Below are positions 37,101-46,589 of a DNA stretch of 64,000 nucleotides, piece after piece. A program made the position numbers and the translations under genes. The stretch's first letter is position 1; each line of letters opens with the position of its first letter. This stretch comes from Anaeramoeba flamelloides (lineage: Eukaryota; Metamonada; Anaeramoebidae). The notes under the pieces are model-generated. The model had not been told where the DNA came from. It made no database searches and saw only the letters and a list, made by a program, of their open reading frames with translations. The stretch covers positions 2,232,501-2,296,500 of the forward strand of contig JANTQA010000051.1 of the NCBI GenBank assembly GCA_027625915.1. Reading direction: 5' to 3'.

Positions 37101-38255
37101 AAACCAATAAATTTAAACAAAAAAAATTTTTTTTATTGTAATTATTTATTTCAATTTTTTATTTGGATTTCTTATTATTGTTCTAATTCGCCAGCTGGTT
37201 CATTAGATGTTTATAGTTGAAGAATAAAAGTATTTTTAAATTTTTGGAAAGTATTTTTTTCTAAAATGTATCGATCATTTCCTGAATGGCAGATATTCAT
37301 CTATTTTTTAAAAGGATGCAAAATCCAAATTTTCTTTGAAAAAATAAGCAGCAATTTTCTTATATAAAAAAAAAGATTTTCTTTAACAATTTTTTCTTTG
37401 AGAGAAGTCAAGATCATAAATTTTTTGCAAATATAAATTGAATAAGAAGTTTTAATGGTTTGGATAATCTTTACATTCTTTGGTGAAAATGCATACATAA
37501 ATATTGATCAATACATTTATCGTTTATCTGTTTCTTTTAATATAGCACAAAGGTATATATTGTATACTTCAATTTATGAGGCAAAATTGTTATTGATGTT
37601 CAATTCAAAAAGAATTATCAAATTCGAAAAAATACAACAGGTATTAAAATTGCCACAAGAATTAATAATAAAACTTTTGCAGTTCTTAATCAGCAATAAA
37701 ATTTTAAAAGCAAAAACAAATATACATCAAATCGGTAATCGTTATAAAGTTAATTCAAATAGCCGGCAAGTAACAAAAAAAATCAAATTAAAGCTTAACT
37801 TGACAAAAAATAAAGAATTGGAATCAAAAATATTGATAGATCAAATTGGAAAATTGAAACAAATAAAAATCAATAAAACAATCATTAGGTATGTACATAT
37901 TATTTTTCTTTGGTTTTCTTTTGGTTTTTTAATTTTTTAAAGATTAAAATACTTTATTTTTTTATTTTTTTTTGATTTTTTGTTATTTTTAATTTTTTAA
38001 TATATTAATTTTTTAATATATTAATTTTACTTTTGTTATTTTTTTACAATTATGAAATAATTATTCAATAGAATCATGAAAAAGAAAAAGAAAATTCAAC
38101 ATAAGGAGTTAATAAAATTGGTCAGATGGCAATTATTACCTGTACATTCTTACATCAAAGACAGAACAATTAAAAAATCCATTAGTTATCTAATCGATTT
38201 AAATTATTTAGAAAGAAAAGAAAATTCAACAGAAATATATAAATATATATCTTAA
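17292..38255 (+). CDS. cullin, ubiquitin-ligase scaffold (9 exons over 21 kb)
   Basis: Exons: 17292-17410, 17494-17638, 19215-19388, 19525-19666, 23250-23692, 26708-26959, 30689-31347, 37546-37888, 38072-38255; all junctions keep phase, giving about 819 residues. Landmarks: N-terminal cullin repeats (WMTISSMIYDLCFRG, then YYTSAKVISLLFSFLDR), mid domain QDFEAPLIFNTDIYYER, LLTKRFLSKTNFSKEREFSI (family AKRLL motif), homology core FEDFYQNYLIKLKSPTRKLN, winged-helix YILYTSIYEAKLLLMFNS and C-terminal IIRIMKKKKKIQHKELI, whose IMK lysine is the NEDD8 site. The N-terminus looks CUL1-like, so an SCF-type scaffold is likely but unproven. Exon 7 needs one base fewer in the T6 run at 30899-30904: a frameshift or an assembly error. 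Exon 4, 6 and 7 starts are the least certain. Large introns hold transposons. Confidence 0.9.
17639..19214 (+). other. cullin intron 2 (1.6 kb)
   Basis: The intron lies between HLKQLIK and KSKNEM. It is AT-rich filler with a compound (CA)n(TA)n microsatellite at about 19126-19182. The open frames at 18462-18838 and 18887-19093 show no motif. Confidence 0.7.
19126..19182. repeat. (CA)n(TA)n microsatellite
   Basis: A run of about 17 CA units passes directly into about 11 TA units inside cullin intron 2, some 30 bases before the acceptor of exon 3. Confidence 0.95.
20185..21390 (+). mobile_element. composite repeat D with E hairpins inside
   Basis: The D left half (to 20560) and right half (21030-21390) flank a block of E hairpins. 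The same order occurs at 56690-57725. The uninterrupted F copy at 33200-33240 shows where it was inserted. The mechanism of D is not evident; I see no clear terminal inverted repeats. Confidence 0.65.
20560..21030. repeat. repeat E hairpin cluster
   Basis: Several perfect or near-perfect short palindromes stand in a row. One arm pair is gaaataaaccgaaaattt / aattttctgtttatttc. Another is ggttttccaaaattc / gaattttggaaaacc-type around a tgattttactc loop. Each unit starts or ends with cgtcaagtgcctag or ctaacg(g). Confidence 0.75.
21880..22332. mobile_element. small inverted-repeat element O
   Basis: About 450 bp bounded by acgacaagaatagcacaa and ttgtgctattcttgttgt. It is absent from the otherwise matching F copy at 32700-32790. 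It has no coding content. The target duplication could not be read clearly. Confidence 0.6.
22440..23249. other. rest of cullin intron 4
   Basis: AT-rich filler with T-runs; nothing recognised before the exon 5 acceptor aaatatag. Confidence 0.5.
23847..23915. repeat. (TA)n(TG)n microsatellite
   Basis: About six TA units are followed by roughly 30 interrupted TG units in cullin intron 5. Confidence 0.95.
25655..25865. repeat. repeat E, cullin intron 5, first unit
   Basis: It opens with a tandem junction word (gtcgtcaagtatcgtcaagtacctagg spans 25668-25694). Two hairpins follow: aagaaataaaaag..tttttatttctta and ttccagaattc..gaattctgg-type with a gattttaccc loop. Confidence 0.7.
26205..26257. 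repeat. (AAT)n trinucleotide microsatellite
   Basis: About 17 consecutive AAT units in cullin intron 5. Confidence 0.95.
26325..26465. repeat. repeat E, cullin intron 5, second unit
   Basis: It begins gagcgttgtcaagtattgtagagtacct-like (26338-26366) and contains the ccccagaatttaaaaagaat / attctttttaaatcttgg hairpin. Confidence 0.65.
27665..27865. repeat. repeat E, cullin intron 6
   Basis: A hairpin built on ccagaattcaaaaatag / ctttggaattatgt with a gattttcctc loop. It is followed by the gggaaataaaaagaaa / tttctgtttatttctc hairpin and aactaac. Confidence 0.65.
28087..28150. repeat. (TA)n tract with GATA interruptions
   Basis: About 30 dinucleotide units with a few tagata variants inside cullin intron 6. 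Confidence 0.95.
28165..28330 (+). pseudogene. Tc1/mariner transposase C-terminal relic
   Basis: One plus-strand frame reads ISILFFVFHPDLNSNKKSKY then FKDKVVRLW. It resembles the end of Tc1/mariner transposases, where a hydrophobic strand is followed by SPDLNPIE and a helix. Upstream the frame is broken by stops. It lies in cullin intron 6 and cannot encode a working enzyme. The likeness rests on this one motif, so confidence is moderate. Confidence 0.5.
28590..29140 (+). repeat. repeat G, copy 1
   Basis: Direct match to about 43290-43820: aattaaatcaat(a/c)aaaact, ctatttaaaaaaaaa, tttaagtctagatttta-like and aatattaatctga(t/c)t(c/t)gaa with ttggccaaat. Confidence 0.6.
31616..32155. mobile_element. 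MITE family B, copy 3
   Basis: A decayed 540-bp copy in cullin intron 7. The left end is aactaaattccagaatttt and the right end is caaatttttgtagtggaatt, with TA at both sides. Interior blocks match the other copies. Confidence 0.75.
32640..33350 (+). mobile_element. Tc1/mariner-like element F, copy 2 (uninterrupted)
   Basis: About 710 bp between TA dinucleotides with inverted ends aaactctttttcaaac and a reverse-complement partner ending cgaagagttt. A decayed coding trace is visible in two frames: MEQRKEKL and KYPDELWIYIENETL in one, then LTCKELSIKCKELFPNSP and FTKRDFSFQIKRSHQFL in another. The order resembles a Tc1/mariner DNA-binding domain (second helix-turn-helix, then an FT-K/R linker). 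No catalytic domain is present, so it is non-autonomous. Confidence 0.7.
33360..34688. other. AT-rich part of cullin intron 7
   Basis: No repeat family or exon recognised. The 63-codon frame at 33823 is unassigned. Confidence 0.5.
34689..35217. mobile_element. MITE family C, copy 2
   Basis: About 529 bp with ends aactaaaattcaaaatttt / attttgaattggggtt at TA. It is close to copy 1 along its whole length. Confidence 0.82.
35450..35560. repeat. repeat E, cullin intron 7
   Basis: It has the junction word gtccgtcaagtgcctag, then ccagaattcaagaaataaac..tttatttcttaatt and a closing cctaac. Confidence 0.65.
35700..36680 (-). mobile_element. decayed LINE (non-LTR retrotransposon) reverse transcriptase
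   Basis: On the minus strand the reverse-transcriptase blocks appear in order in shifting frames: LLRLFLKMLYQLIES and HKSQFDYRK near 36530-36620, motif A FIIMIDSAKFFDSISF near 36390-36440, LGIFQGDPLSPIIFAL near 36255-36310, a motif C remnant YDLILIIKGN near 36160-36200, KYLGIYSDKNFTF near 36015-36060, then FKIRLFKSFILS near 35900. QGDPLSP and the KYLG block are typical of LINE-type enzymes. Several stops and frame changes show it is long dead. It lies antisense in cullin intron 7. Ends, target duplication and endonuclease domain were not found. Confidence 0.8.
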
Positions 38256-38594
38256 TTTATTAATAAATGTAAATTTTTTTTTCATAAAATCTAGATATAT
38301 ATAATACTATTAATTTCGAATTTATTTTAGTAAATATAGAATTATAAAATAAAGAATCATTTTTATTTATTTTTTTTTATTATTTTTTGTTTTTTGGTTT
38401 TTATAATACTTATGATTTTCAAATCATAGAATCTTGAGTTGAAATATCTTTCTTTTTTTATTTAATTATTTTTTTATTTATGGATGATATTCGGTATTTT
38501 CGCTTATTTGTTTTTTTAGTGAAAAAAAAATTGTTGATGTTCGGTCTAAACTCCATTTCAAAAATTGTGACTCATCTTAATTAATAAATTGGAA

Positions 38595-39130
38595 TGTATG
38601 TATATATCATAGGTAGTACAATTTTTCGTTTTAAGATAAAGAAATGGTTATAAAATCACGTTTTTTCGATTTTTTGATGTTTTTTTTTTCGTTTCATTGG
38701 TTGTTTTATTTTTTTATTTTTGAAAAAGTTCTCAAAAAAATATGATATAATGTTTTTTTGTTCAGGAATGTGAAAAAATGCAAACAGAAAAACTTAAAAA
38801 CAACGAAAAAAAAAACAGAAACAATTATATATTGGTAGGTTGTAATTTACTTAGTATTCATAGAAAAGTAATGGGAATTGACGTTTTCCCAGTTAAGTTG
38901 GGGGTTTTGTAATTAAAACCGTAAAAATAATTTGATTTTGTATTTTGAAAACACCAAAATAATACAAAGTCAGTTTTCCTTTTAAAACTTTGAAAATTGT
39001 AAACTCTTTAAACACTGAGAAAAAATAAAATTTCTTTTAAAAAAAAATTACTAGTTGGGGAAGAAAAGTGGTCAAAAATTAACTTTTTTACCAATTCCAA
39101 ATTAGATCAGCTCACTTATTTTTTAGGGTT
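38595..39130 (+). repeat. repeat I, copy 1
   Basis: Inverted match of 45290-45825. It starts after a short TA tract with atcataggtagtac, has aatgtgaaaaaatgcaaac in the middle, and ends ccaaattagatcagctcac. Each copy borders (TA)n. Confidence 0.7.
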
Positions 39131-39239
39131 TTGATTAGATTTATATATATATATATCGGACAAACGACTATTACTTGTCTTTCACAAGTGTAAAATGCGT
39201 TTAATGAAATCAAAAAAAAAAAAAAAAACAACATACTTG

Positions 39240-39282
39240 GCATATATATATATATATATATATGCGTGTGTGTATATATGTT
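39240..39282. repeat. (TA)n with short (TG)n
   Basis: About ten TA units, a tgcgtgtgtg interruption and more TA. Confidence 0.9.
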
Positions 39283-39284
39283 TT

Positions 39285-39720
39285 ATTATTCAAGAACAAT
39301 TAATTATTAAATATGATAAATATATACTTTTTATTTATTATAAACATCTAAAACCTGATATTTAAAAAAATAAAAAATAAAAACCAAAAAATAAAAGAGA
39401 GTTCCAATTTTTGAAATGGGCATTTCAGATTTTTTATTACTTGAGTTTTGTTGAAATGGGTTGAAAAAAAGATTCATGGCTTATAATTAAATTCATGTTA
39501 ATATAAATTCCATAATTTTATTTTTCTAAGTGATTATTTGTCTTTTCGAAGATCTTTTTTTTTTTTCACTTGATCTTGTGTAAAAAAAAAAAAAATTTTT
39601 CAAAAAAAAAAAGTAAGAAAAAGAAAAAAAAATAGTGAAAAAAATAAAAAAATTTCCAAAATTAGAAAAAATAAAAAGAACTAAAAATTTAAAAAAATTT
39701 TTTTAAAAGAATATGGGATA
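39285..39720 (+). repeat. repeat H, copy 2
   Basis: Direct match to 7690-8110 (see that entry). It is followed by an A-rich stretch. Confidence 0.55.
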
Positions 39721-41248
39721 AACATTCAAAACCACTTCCATTTCGATAATATTAGAAATTGTGTTTAAAATTTTGAAAAATAGTTTATTTTCATGTATAT
39801 TTTCTTTTTTACACAAAAAGGTATTAAAAAATTTGTAATTATCTGTAAAGAATTGGAGGGGTAATATATTATTAATATAAATTTAGAAACGGGTGCTCAG
39901 AGAGAAGAAAACTATAATTAAAATAGTAATATAAAAAATTAGAATATCATTTACATGATCAAATTAAAAACTTATCCAAAGTGGTTAATTTTTCCCTAAT
40001 TTCATGTAATTAAGCAAAATCTCTGATTTTACTATTTTCTTTCAAATTTTGAGAATTAGAATTTAGTTGTTATTTAATTGTCGAAATTAAAAGAAAATTT
40101 AAAAAAAAATAAGTTTATTTCATAAATTAAAAAGTTTCCTTTAGTTTTACTTTATTTTTTTTCTGTTTAACCGGGAAAGATATTGATTTTCTTGATAAAA
40201 AAAAAACATCAATAAAATTTCTATTAACTTTTCTAGAATATAAAAAGAATTGAGAAAAATCGGATATTTTTCTCTATTCTTTGAATTTTGGGTAATCTGG
40301 TACTTAAAAGCACTATACAATACTTGAAGGGGTGTTCCACGTGTTTAGAGTTCAGTAAAATCACAATAGAAAGATTATAAAAAATAAAAAAAAAAAAATT
40401 CAGGAATCTGTGATTAATAATTTGTATTTGGTTGTTTATAGATTTTTTTAATTGAAAAAATACGGAAAACAAAAATATTACTCAATTATTTTGAATTAAA
40501 ACAAAAAAACGGAAAGTGGCATCTCCTGAAATAAACGGATTGAGTAAAATCAAAGTTTTTTTTCAATTCTTTTAAATTAAAAAATGTCTAGACATTACTT
40601 CTTAGAGTGATCCACTATGTAGTAATATTTATTTCACTATTACAAGTTTTTTTTATTATCAATTTTATTTATTATTTTTTCTTTATTACTGTAAGTTTCT
40701 TGATCAGTCGGGCTTTGTGTGTTATTCTTGATAATAAAAATAATTTTCGTAATTTTTATGTATCATGTGACTGAGTTTCCATGATTTTTTTCTAATATTT
40801 TTGAAATAAAGATCCTTTTTTGTGGGATAATCCAAAAATAATTCATAAATGGTTGATTCTAGGTGAAGGGGGGGGGGGGTATTTTTAAAAAATATATTTT
40901 ATAACATGATTGTTGTATTATTAGATTTAGATGAGCTTTCTACTAAATGTTATGAACAATTAGTGTATTATAATGACTTTTCTGTACTATAGATTAATAT
41001 AGGGGTGGTTATTGATTCTATTCAGAAAAAAAAACAAAAGAAATTCAATTTAGGAAAAATGAAAAAATAATAAAAGATTGTTTATTTTTTAAATTCACTA
41101 ATTAAATATTGTATCTCTTATATCTGATAAATACTTTATTTTTTTTTTTTGATGTATAAATTATTATAAAAAATACAAATAAATTTATTCTTCCGTTCTT
41201 GATTTTTAAGGTTTTATATTGTTTTTTTTTTTTTTGTTCACTCCTATT
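39721..41248. other. AT-rich spacer
   Basis: No gene. It holds an E-like hairpin at about 40225-40300 (tctagaatataaaaagaattgag partner ctctattctttgaattttgg) and an unusual run of twelve G at 40868-40879. Confidence 0.5.
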
Positions 41249-41772
41249 AAACTATATTCCAAAAATTTGTGCTTGGTTTAAAAAGTGGTAGGAATATAAT
41301 TACCACACTTTAAATTCAATTTGGAAAGAATTTTGATTTTACAAACTATTTCATTTTTTGTCTTTTTTATTTAGTTTTCATTTACTTTTTTGCAGTTACG
41401 TAATCTGTTTTGTTAGATCTAACATTTTTTTTCAATGGTTGATAGAGGGTTAGGCTAAAGTTTGTTAAATTGGAAAATTACATACAAATAAGATGGTATC
41501 TTAACATTTGATCGATTAACAATTGTTAGTGAAATTTCAACAAATTTACCAATGCATTTTTTTTTCCGCTCCTTTCATTATTTGAGGTACACTGGTTTTT
41601 ATTTTTGAGTTTTGTATTTTTTTTTTTTTTGGATTAAAATGATTACTTAAAAAACATTACTATTGTGTAAAAAATATGTTGTTTTAATATTATGTTTGAA
41701 AAAATATAATAAATTGGGTTTCTTTTTGCCTATTTTTCATTTTAGGTGTGTCCAAATTTTTGGAATGGGGTT
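41249..41772. mobile_element. MITE family B, copy 4
   Basis: About 524 bp. Left end aaactatattccaaaaattt; right end gtgtccaaatttttggaatg then gggttta. The interior matches copy 2. Confidence 0.8.
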
Positions 41773-42533
41773 TAGTTAAAAATATCTTCGTGGAGATTTT
41801 TATTATGTTTACTAATCAAATATTTAATAAAGATCATATTTAAAAATTCAATTTTTTAAAATTTTAAACCATTTTTTTCTTGTGAACTTCGATTTTTAAA
41901 AATTTTGAATTTGAGAATTTAATTTTAAACCATTTTCCAGTCAAAGGGGTTCAGTTTTGGTGAGTAAATTAAATTTGTTCAAATGGATTGAATGGATATT
42001 AGATTTAAAAAAATTATTTTTGAAAATTCCAAAATTAAAATCATTTTTTTACATTTTAGTTTTTTTTCGATTATTTTTTACATTTAATTGATTTGCAATT
42101 ATTTTTTTTATTATAAGATCTATTGCAAGATAGACTGGCATTTTGTAAAAAACTGTTATTCAAAGGTTATGGAACAAGTTAAAAGATTGTTGAACAATCA
42201 TATTGATTTCTATTGGAGTTTTATTTGATCTTCAATTGGTGGATCAAAATGAACATTCTTGTTTTTCTTCTCAATAGGGTCATAATAGTTTGATTTTTGA
42301 AATTTTTAAGAAAAAAATATGATTTATTATTATTATTTATACAGATGGTTATCAACTATTCTTTGGTGAGTTTTATTCCGCTTATTTTAATTTGTTTTTC
42401 AAAGGTCAATTATATAAAATAATTGATAATTGAAAACAAAATGAGATTTTTGACAGAAATAAAGTGTAATATTTAGTATACTTAAAAATGATTTATTAAT
42501 AAAATTTAACAATCCTTTGTTCTTGAATATAAT

Positions 42534-42589
<56 letters not shown>

Positions 42590-43289
42590 TCATTTGACTA
42601 TTTTGGGTAAGATGAAATTTTTGAAATGGGGTTTATGTTAACTGATATTTAGAATTAAAATCCTAATTAAAGATAAACAAGAAAGTAAATTTTTTAGAAT
42701 CCATCAATTATTTTTCAAATATTTTATTGTAAACTTCATAATATTTATGTCAATCTGGGGTTTTAAGGGATATATATTAAATTATTTGATATTTAAAATA
42801 GGGGGGTCATGTTTTAATTTTAAAACTTGGAAATTTTTCTCAAGTGCGTTAACATGTATTCTTATGTTAGGAATAAAAATTAATCAAAATATTGAGAATT
42901 ATATAAAAAATCAACAATTTAGAAATCAGACAAAATTGGACCTCATTATATGGAATTGTCTAGTCTATGAAAATAATTGCAAAATATGGATATTTGAATT
43001 AAAAAAAAAAAATAGCTCGTAATATATTAAATAATAATAATATATCTATTTTTATAAAAAAAAAAAAAAAAAAAAAAAGATATAATATGTTAATTAGCCT
43101 AATTGGGTAATAAGCTTATTTCAGTGTCTTTAATAAAATTCCTGGAAAAAAAATAGAAATTCAAGTAAATAAGATCGGTTAATAACTACTCACTTAAATA
43201 AAAATAAATAAATAAATAAATAAACAATTGTACAGGATTCCTTTTTTTCAATATAATTTTAATAAAGATTCAACGAAAACTAAAATAAA
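41773..43289. other. AT-rich spacer
   Basis: It holds a (TA)n tract of about 50 bp at 42537-42586. A 91-codon frame at 42747-43022 has no recognisable motif. No gene supported. Confidence 0.5.
42537..42586. repeat. (TA)n microsatellite
   Basis: An uninterrupted run of about 25 TA units. Confidence 0.97.
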
Positions 43290-43820
43290 AATTATTTATT
43301 TCGAATAGGCTAAAATTAATAGTTTAATATCAATAATGTTATAAAACTTGATTCTAAATCAATAGAATTTTTCCATTGAAAAGAGACCAAAAAAAAAAAA
43401 AAAAAAATGAAAAATATTTTCTTTATTACTTTAGAATTAAATCAATCAAAACTTAATTACAAGTCCAATCATCTCTATTTAAAAAAAAAATAAAAATTAA
43501 CTTTTATATATTATAAAAAGATACTCTAATAATCTTCAGAACTTAATTTTTTTTTTTTTTTTTGAATTTTTTATTGTTTAAAAAATATATGAAAAAAAAA
43601 ACCTTTGTGGATATTAAATTTGCTGAATTTAAATAAATCTGGGTATTTGAAAACAATTGTTGATACGATTTCTTTTTTAAATTACATTGTTTATTTTAAG
43701 TCTAGATTTTAATAAGACAAAAATGAAAAAAAAACTAGTGAAAATTAAAAAAAAAATAAATCAAATATTAATCTGACTTGAATTGTTGGCCAAATGATTC
43801 AAATTTAAAAAAAAAATCAT
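43290..43820 (+). repeat. repeat G, copy 2
   Basis: Direct match to 28590-29140 (see that entry). A family A element lies directly after it. Confidence 0.6.
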
Positions 43821-43859
43821 TGAAATAAAAGTTAACTTTTATAATAATGAAAAACACTA

Positions 43860-44054
43860 CAGTCAATTCCACTTTTAAGACACAAATTGTAACGAAATTT
43901 AATGCACAAAAAATTTCTCGTATTAAGGCACAAAATTCAAATTTGAGTAAAACAATCTGTATAAAAAAAAAATCCAAATTTTGTGCCTTAATTTGAGATT
44001 TTTTTGTACCTTAAATTCCTTTGAAATTTTGTGCCTTAAATTTGAAACTGACTG
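43860..44054. mobile_element. MITE family A, copy 4
   Basis: 195-bp palindromic copy that starts cagtcaattccactttt and ends aatttgaaactgactg, with TA at both sides. Confidence 0.85.
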
Positions 44055-44117
44055 TATTATTTTTTTAAAATTTTTAATTTATTTATTTATTTATTTATTA
44101 TATTGTCAATTATCATC

Positions 44118-44226
44118 AGATATATATATATATATATATATTTCACAGGTATGAAGATTTTGTTGATGTCATGAAACGCGTTGGCGCACGCGTGAACGAC
44201 ACGTAAAATTCCTTTCTTTGATATAT

Positions 44227-44300
<74 letters not shown>

Positions 44301-44345
44301 ATGTATATGTATGTATGTATGTATGTATATGTATGTATGTAGGAA
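44118..44345. repeat. (TA)n / (TATG)n tract split by a GC-rich island
   Basis: A TA tract (about 44118-44140) and a long TA tract turning into TATG units (44222-44345) flank about 75 bases of unusually G+C-rich DNA. That island reads, after tttcacag, as a frame [18 protein letters not shown] and a stop. The frame could be a last exon, but no partner exon was found. Confidence 0.7.
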
Positions 44346-44369
44346 TTTTTTTCGTTTCTAAATTCACCG

Positions 44370-45289
44370 ACTAAAGATTTTATTTATTTCTTTTAGTATA
44401 TATCTCAGAAATAATTCATAATTTAAAGTAAAAAAAAAAACAATAAATAAAATTTAAAAATGTAAAAGATAAAAATGGAAGGGGTTTTTTATTTATTTAT
44501 TTTTTGCTTCATACCAAAAAAGAAATTAACAAAAAATTTTGAATTAAAATTTATTATGATGTAATTAAATACATTCCAAAAAAAAAATTTTTTTGATCGA
44601 TCTAAAAAAAATAAAAGTAAAGAACAATCAATTAACTACTAATAAAAAAAAACCAAATTAACTAGATACGATATTTTATACACTCTCTACACTTTGATTG
44701 AGTTTTTTAATTTTATCTTCATTAGTTCACCAATTTCTATTTTTATGTTAAAGTTAATAAATAGAATAATAGAATAAATAAATTTAAGAAAGAAACAATA
44801 TAATAATTCAAAACACAGTTTAAATAGTGAAAGAGATATTACTTGTTTTAACCTTACTTTGAAATTTTATTTCCACTGGATAAACAAAGTAATATAAGTA
44901 TAAAAAAGTAGAAAGCAATACTTTTGTAAAACAAAAAAAAAAAAGTATAGTCTGAAAACAATTTTATAAAAAATGAATAATAGAAAATGAAATTATTTTT
45001 TATTATAATATAATAAAGCAACAGTAAGGAAATAACTGTTAAGTAATGAGAAATTTGATAATGATTATGTAAAAAAAATTAAGGTAAAACAGTTTTATAG
45101 TATCAAAAAAATAAAATAATAACAATATAATTTTCTTATTAATAAGTTGAAATATAACACATATGAAGAAAAAAATTACTGATCACATTTTCCAAATTCA
45201 AAATTGTGAAAAAAAATTTTTTAAGTTAATAATTTTTAATTTTTTTTTTGTGATCAATAAAAAATTATATTGGGAGAGGTAATCAAAAC
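44370..45289. other. AT-rich spacer
   Basis: Nothing recognised apart from A- and T-runs. Confidence 0.5.
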
Positions 45290-45804
45290 ACAAAATAATT
45301 AGGTGAGCTGATCTAATTTGGAATCGGTTTAAAAGTTAAATTTTTACCACTTTTCTTCCATAACTAGCAATTTTTTACAAAAAATTATTTGGATTTCTTA
45401 GTTTTTAAAGAGTTGATAATTTTTAAGAGTTTTAAACCGAACCACTACTCTATATTGTTTAGGTATTTTCAAAAGAGAAAATCAAACTATTTTCATGGTT
45501 GTATGTGTAAAACCCCATATTTAAATGGGGAATTGTAAATCTCCATTATTTGCTAAGGCTTTGAAGGTAATCACTTCTTAGTTGTATATAATTGTTTTGT
45601 TTGGTTTTTCGTTGTTTTTAAGTTTTTTCGTTTGCATTTTTTCACATCCTAGAAACGAAAAGTGTGATTTCAAAAGAATTCGAGGACTTTTTCAAAAATC
45701 AAAAAACGAAAACAACGATTGAAACGAAAAATATATATAAAAAAAGTAAAAAAACGCGTTTTTATAAATCTTTCTCGTTTTTGAAACGGAAACTCGTATT
45801 ACCT

Positions 45805-45838
<34 letters not shown>
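45290..45838 (-). repeat. repeat I, copy 2
   Basis: Reverse-complement copy of 38595-39130. It runs from gtgagctgatctaatttgg to attacctgtga followed by a (TA)n tract of about 30 bp (45808-45838). Confidence 0.7.
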
Positions 45839-45842
<4 letters not shown>

Positions 45843-45899
45843 TATATATAACTATTGTATTATAATCAATAGAAATACCAAATTTCCTATGTAGAGCCA

Positions 45900-46589
45900 A
45901 AATATCTTTTATTATGAATAAATTATTTGTCAAAATAATTACTGATGTTACAAACATTAAAAAATCCACTGAAAGAATTTTCGATTAAAGAATCAAGTGT
46001 TTAAATTATTAAAACAGAGAAGTTTTAACTGTTTAGATAATCTTTTTAAAAAAACTATTATTTTTTTTTTTTTTTTTTTTTGATAAATTTCTTTGTAATA
46101 ATAATAAAATCATTAGAAATCAAGAAAAACTATTTCAAATGTCAGAAAAATATTTTATAAACTCTTTTTTTATTGTGGGCCCCTTAATTAATTTTAATAT
46201 TATATTTTCTTGCTAAGGGAATTGTTTATAGTTTCGATATATTGGAATCCATTGATAACAAACCAAATTATGAAATTTATTTCTAGGATAATTGGGGTAT
46301 TTGGGGTACTCAGTGGGAAAAAGAAATCAGATGTTATTAATTCTAAGGTGGTTCATCAAAGTTAATTTCATTTTAGTTTTAGATTCTTATTTAAAATGAA
46401 AAAATTTTTAATCAAAAATGAAAACAAGAGATCTAAATAAAAAAAAAACAAAAATTGATATTAAAGCCAAAAAATCAAAATCATATTAAAAAGGCAATTA
46501 CATAGGCCATATTTATTTCATATTTTTGTTTAAAAAAACGAAAAATTTTTAAAAAGAATTAAAAATATTATGATCAAACAAGGGTTTTG
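45900..46589. other. AT-rich spacer
   Basis: No gene or repeat recognised; a run of about 20 T ends at 46080. Confidence 0.5.

Noticed and set aside
42747-43022. 91-codon plus-strand frame
   Set aside because: No motif, no splice partner and base composition equal to the spacer.
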